Shown: piece after piece, positions 60,104-64,000 of the stretch | How positions within the stretch are numbered: the first letter of the stretch is position 1 | Layout: each line of letters opens with the position of its first letter | DNA from: Cordia subcordata | Lineage: Eukaryota > Streptophyta > Magnoliopsida > Boraginales > Cordiaceae | Direction: 5' to 3' | DNA length: 64,000 nucleotides | Assembly (NCBI GenBank): GCA_028554755.1 | Contig: JAPTOF010000020.1 | Location: 11,937,001 to 12,001,000 of the forward strand | Translations under genes and position numbers: made by a program | The notes under the pieces: generated by a model | Database searches by the model: none | What the model saw: only the letters and a program-made list of their open reading frames with translations | What the model was told of the DNA's origin: nothing

Positions 60104-60668
60104 GCTGGGAGGGTTATATCCGAGCTTTTCAGACTCTATCCAAATGCAAAGATTGCTACATAGGTTGCTTTGGATGAGATAGAGAAGATCATACATCCCT
60201 CAGGCTTGCAAAGAAAGAGGTCAGTAACGATTCAACATGTTTCTCAGGAGTATCTGGAAGAAAGCTGGACTCATGTGACGCAGCTACATAGTATTGGCAA
60301 GTAGGTTTCTGGTTTTCTCTCTTTTGTAGGATATAATGTGTTAAGTTGAATTGTCATTTATACTGGGACAACAAGCATCATCTATTCGAAAGAGATTGTT
60401 TGGCTAATAACTTGGTTCTATGCTATTCAATATGATTTTGCTTGGGTAATAACTTGGTTCTTTGCTATTTTTTCTGATTTTTGTTTAAGCATTAAATGCT
60501 TTCTGCTTCTGCCTAAAGCTTAGTTGAAGACAATCAATCTCTTCAATCGGCCAGGTACGCAACTGATGCGTATGCCATATTTGCACAGGGAAGTGGGACT
60601 GTGTGAGACCAACTAATCACATGCTAAATAAGTACTGGGACTTCCTTTGTGGCAAAAGTACATCATGA

Positions 60669-63535
60669 ACATTGTTATTCTCTTGAGAATTTGAGGATCA
60701 ATCATACCATGTTTATCTTCAACTTGGAAAGTAAATAGCCAGCTTATTAGATCATCTATGTCTCGTAATCTCATCAGACTAGTTATTTTGTAACGGATGA
60801 GAAGGGTAATTGTTTTTTTTGTCAGCCTCAATCTTAGAAAGACACCCTAGGGCATCACTCCTTTTCGTAGAGCTAGAATATCAAAGTTATATTAATCGAA
60901 GTTTTAACAGGGAGATGTCATGCATGTATTAGACAACACAGGTTTGGATGATAACTGCAGCATCTTCAATTTCCTTTTCTGACCCTGGTAAGAAACAAGA
61001 GCTTTGCTTTACTCTGGAAATGCGATATTCTTCTAAGAACTGGGGCAAGCTCAAGTCTTTTCTAGCTGGGAGGGGCTATGTTTGTATATTATAGAGAATA
61101 TTTGTAAGATCCAACTACAGAATTCCTGAAGTTAACATCCAGCAACATAGTCTTTGAGTAGTCACCGAGGAGGGGCTCATGTTATATAACTCAAAGTAAG
61201 TGTATCCCAACACTGAATATCTTAATTTGCTGTTTAATTTACTTGATGGTTATGCTTTTGATCTATGGAAATATATTAATAGCTTGAGTTAATTTGGTGT
61301 AGCGCAACATATAAATTTGATAGGTCTTACCTTTAATGATTTTATATTTGACATGCATTGACTCACTTGGAAACAAACGTTCTTGAATTCTCAAAAACAT
61401 ACATTGAATTGCTGGAGGTCATTCGTGAGAGATCCTAGCTTAAATTCTCTTATTTATTTCTACCCTCAATGTTATACATCTTGAAGTTCACCACTAACTG
61501 ACTTGGAAATTGTTATTAGTAGGATAACCATAACAGCTCTAACAATCATGTAGGTGGATTTCTAACTACATGGGGATTTCCAAGGACTAGTGATTTGAAT
61601 CTTTAGAGAGACTCCTTGTGGAATTTCTTCTCTCAAAACACCCTACAAAGTAAAATTGTTGCTTGAAAGACCATATTTGGGTGGGCAAGGAATTACAAAA
61701 AAGAGGAGAACCCTTATCTGAACTTGGCGGGCATTCTTTCCAGCCTTAGTCAAATCAAGTAGGGGGCAGGTTTGGTTTGAACATATACTCAAACATGATT
61801 TGAAGGGTCCTAGCTATGCCATGCGTTCAATACAAAATCTGGAAAGTTGCAGGGATGACAAAAGAGGGCGCTTTCCTGTGTTGGACTGAAAAAAAAAGCA
61901 CCTAAGATAAGAGCGTCTTCTCTTAGCTTTCTTCCTTCCTCTGTCTTTTCCCGCTTTGCTAATCTTCCCCTCTAACGCGGGCCAGGCGAAAAAGGGAGTT
62001 AGCAAGAATATGAAAGAAAGATATATATCAAATTTGAACACGCAACAAAAACTGACCTTTCACCACCAGAAGGTCTGATAGCATATGCTTTGAAGATATT
62101 TGCAAGGATAAACTAGATAAATTGGCCAAAATAAGTGATTTTCAAAATCAGAAGCACCACTTTTTCCTTGGTCAAATAGAAACACCACTTCAGAAATTGG
62201 TTCTCTCGTATATTGATTGGTGATATGTGATCATGAAGAGTTGATTTTCTTGCCAAGAAAACAAAGCGAATCACATTGAAGATGGCAACAACTCGCCATT
62301 CAGTTTTCATATATTGTGACTCTGGCAATCATAGAAAAACAAAACTCTAGAGAATGATAGTCAATGATAAGGAACAGGTGGGAGAATAATCAAACTTGGT
62401 GTAGTCACAATTGGGACATTATATTGCTTTCATGTTTTTATACAACTTGCAGTCCTTGTTTGAACAGATTGGATGAATCAAAGCTCAAATCATAGTATGA
62501 TGAATCAAAGCTCAAATCATAATATGAGGCAGGATAACCACACCTAAGAATCAACAAGTAGTATACGTGTGTGAGTGAGAACCAATTTCTATATGAAGTA
62601 AGATTGTTCCAGAGGAAATATCTATATAAAGGTAAGACATTCAATTTGTAGAGAAGAAAGCCAACTTCTCATTTACAGCATCAACCTTGTCTACGTGGAA
62701 CACACGCATTCTTTCTCTCCTCTAATCTTGCAGCAAGTGGGCCACAATTGTCTCACGGGCATCATCTCCACGGCACCGAGGAAGGAGGTGAGATATCTTG
62801 GTTCCCTCTACTCTCTTGTCGCCTTTATATAATGGTATACATAATTTAAGAACTTCTGGATTTGTCCCTCTGCATTTTTTCTATTACTTTTTCTTTTTCA
62901 GTTTCTTCATTCCATATGTTCTATCATTGGTACGTGAAGTGTGATTAGTTACTGCAACTGAGAGTGACAATGACACCTATAAATAATTTTTAATATGAAA
63001 TTTTGCATTATCCAGGTAGGGATCCTGGATTCTCTTTCCATGCAGTAGGAGTATGAGACTAAAAAGTAGTACCGCATATGCTGATTTCACATAGCATAGG
63101 AAGCTTTTCTTGAGATTAGATACCTGCTCTTTTTAAAATTTTAAAGATGACAGACTTTATCCGTTAGTGTTGTAGTTGTTCTTGTTAATATATTCTACTC
63201 ATGTTTCCTGACATGTTTGGATGCTTGCACTACTTTTTTACTGCATAATGGAGTGATACCGAAGGTAATGTGGTGCACGACTCGGTTGAGAATGCCCTTC
63301 CAAGTATGCCTACGTGGCTTAGGTGTGAAAATCGGCTGAACTATGTCCAACAGTACATTTACTTATTCATTAGACACTTTAGGCTGCTGGATGCTCTATA
63401 TATTATTCAAATACCATATATCTATCTTCTGCAACCTGTTTAAATTCAAAAAGTTGTGCAGTTTAATAATTGATTGAGACATAAACATCAGTTGATGATG
63501 ACATAATTTCCTAATTAATGTCCCTTCCACAAACG
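60669..63535. other. Spacer between the duplicated MBD4-like copies
   Basis: No gene was identified. A GC-richer stretch lies at about 61800-62000. A 27-bp tandem duplication containing GAATCAAAGCTCAAATCATA lies at about 62473-62525. 62640-62790 is also GC-richer and unassigned. Confidence 0.4.
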
Positions 63536-63724
63536 TCTCAATACATGTAAACAGAACTGAAAGCAAAAAGAATAAAGGGAGAAAGAAGAAGCAAATAATT
63601 AGTGGTCCAAGTTGTTGTGAGGAAGGGGAAAAAAGGTCTGCAATGATGGTGATGATCATGATGATGATGAGAGTAAACAGCCTGTTGAAGGAGATGTTAT
63701 TCGCACGGTTCGTGTATGGAGGTG

Positions 63725-64000
63725 ATGGTAGCACTGAGCTGCTCTTTACTAGAAGAAGAACGATTATTTGAGGCTGCAAAGCTCATTGAGAAAAAGACTT
63801 GTTTGGGTGCTCAATCTCGTAGGGTGGTCAAAATTCATGTTTGTGAGAATTTGGAAGATGAAAAGCGGTTTGAAATAGAATCTTTCAACGTTCCATCGTG
63901 GAAAAGAAGAGGTGACCTAAAGGTAGCAATAAAAAGTTGCAAAAAGTTCCAAGTTCTTTCCCCTTACTTCATGAACTTGACAAGGGAACATGTAGTAACC
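63725..64000 (+). CDS. MBD4-like DNA glycosylase, copy B, N-terminal part (runs off window)
   Basis: ATG at 63725 opens 92 codons without a stop to the window end. The product begins MVALSCSLLEEERLFEAAKL, continues CLGAQSRRVVKIHV and ENLEDEKRFEIESFNVPSWK, and reaches FQVLSPYFMNLTREHVV. It aligns with copy A throughout, but without A's stops or frameshift. The SPYF-type motif is the kind found before the HhH-GPD domain in plant MBD4-like proteins; the glycosylase domain itself lies outside the window. The start matches the ATG context shared by both copies (GGTGATGGTAGC). Likely the functional member of the pair; this is inferred from the open frame only. Confidence 0.7.
   Translation, partial: MVALSCSLLEEERLFEAAKLIEKKTCLGAQSRRVVKIHVCENLEDEKRFEIESFNVPSWKRRGDLKVAIKSCKKFQVLSPYFMNLTREHVVT

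Larger units (their letters stand above)
56786..60668 (+). pseudogene. MBD4-like DNA glycosylase (HhH-GPD) pseudogene, copy A
   Basis: The start ATGGTAGC aligns with that of copy B. The N-terminal part has a frameshift and in-frame stops (CTCATTTAG where copy B has CTCATTGAG). It carries VVSRYFMDLTRENV at 57049 and a second, frame-shifted SPYF-like module near 57340. The glycosylase domain starts at LSAAQRRDEAYQRRTLDSTW and SPFNLLQEDHAHDPWKVL, to TTGLQ at 57633. It continues in exon 60104-60300 (LFRLYPNAKIAT-stop-VALDEIEK, YLEESWTHVTQLHSIGK, donor GTAGGT) and exon 60555-60668 (YATDAYAIF, then a 1-base deletion, [19 protein letters not shown]). The residue aligned with the catalytic Asp (xDHxLNKY) is Asn. 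In plants the intact enzyme removes T or U from mismatches with G in nuclear DNA. This copy cannot. Confidence 0.85.

Noticed and set aside
63396..63779. 127-codon minus-strand ORF
   Set aside because: Overlaps the start of the MBD4-like copy B on the other strand and has no recognisable motif.

Overview
This is AT-rich nuclear DNA of a flowering plant, probably a eudicot. The evidence is six plant-type 5S rRNA gene copies, Copia, Athila-like and L1-type retroelements with plant-style primer-binding sites, Helitrons and MITEs, an old nuclear copy of plastid 23S rDNA, and two copies of a gene resembling plant MBD4-like DNA glycosylase. The species cannot be named from the sequence.

Layout. 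0-7.5 kb: a TIR element that contains a plastid 23S rRNA fragment, a decayed Copia gag-protease, SINE-like tRNA-derived pieces, direct repeats and a tRNA-Asp-like relic. 7.5-21.1 kb: two solo LTRs of one 1.8-kb family in inverted orientation (7499-9307 minus, target duplication ATGGG; 19320-21122 plus, target duplication TTACT). Between them lies a decayed L1-type LINE that is split by a complete but dead Copia element (12909-17537, target duplication GGTGA). 21.1-28.5 kb: low-information DNA with a non-autonomous Helitron (22813-24158) and an unidentified two-exon coding-like segment (25365-25784). 28.5-34.0 kb: a GC-rich tandem 5S rDNA array on the minus strand. It is joined directly, 31 codons into gag, to the 5' end of an Athila-like LTR retrotransposon on the same strand (LTR 32116-34007, tRNA-Asp primer site 32089-32105). 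34.4-46.6 kb: a second Helitron, several MITEs, a 909-bp Mutator-like element with an exact 9-bp target duplication, and tandem repeats. 47.3-50.0 kb: a young gag-only Copia-type element (TR-GAG type) with an intact 481-codon ORF and LTRs that differ by about 2 percent. 50-55.7 kb: microsatellites, small repeats and a coding relic. 55.8-64.0 kb: a tandem duplication of an MBD4-like gene. The first copy is a pseudogene with stops, frameshifts and a changed catalytic Asp. The second begins at 63725 with an open frame and runs off the window.

Only two reading frames look potentially functional: the gag of the TR-GAG element and the partial second MBD4-like gene. The 5S genes may be transcribable by RNA polymerase III, but four of six carry changes or a truncation. 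Everything else is transposon debris or AT-rich intergenic DNA. Coordinates of TIR elements and Helitrons were read by eye. Those with target duplications or matched ends are firmer than the rest.
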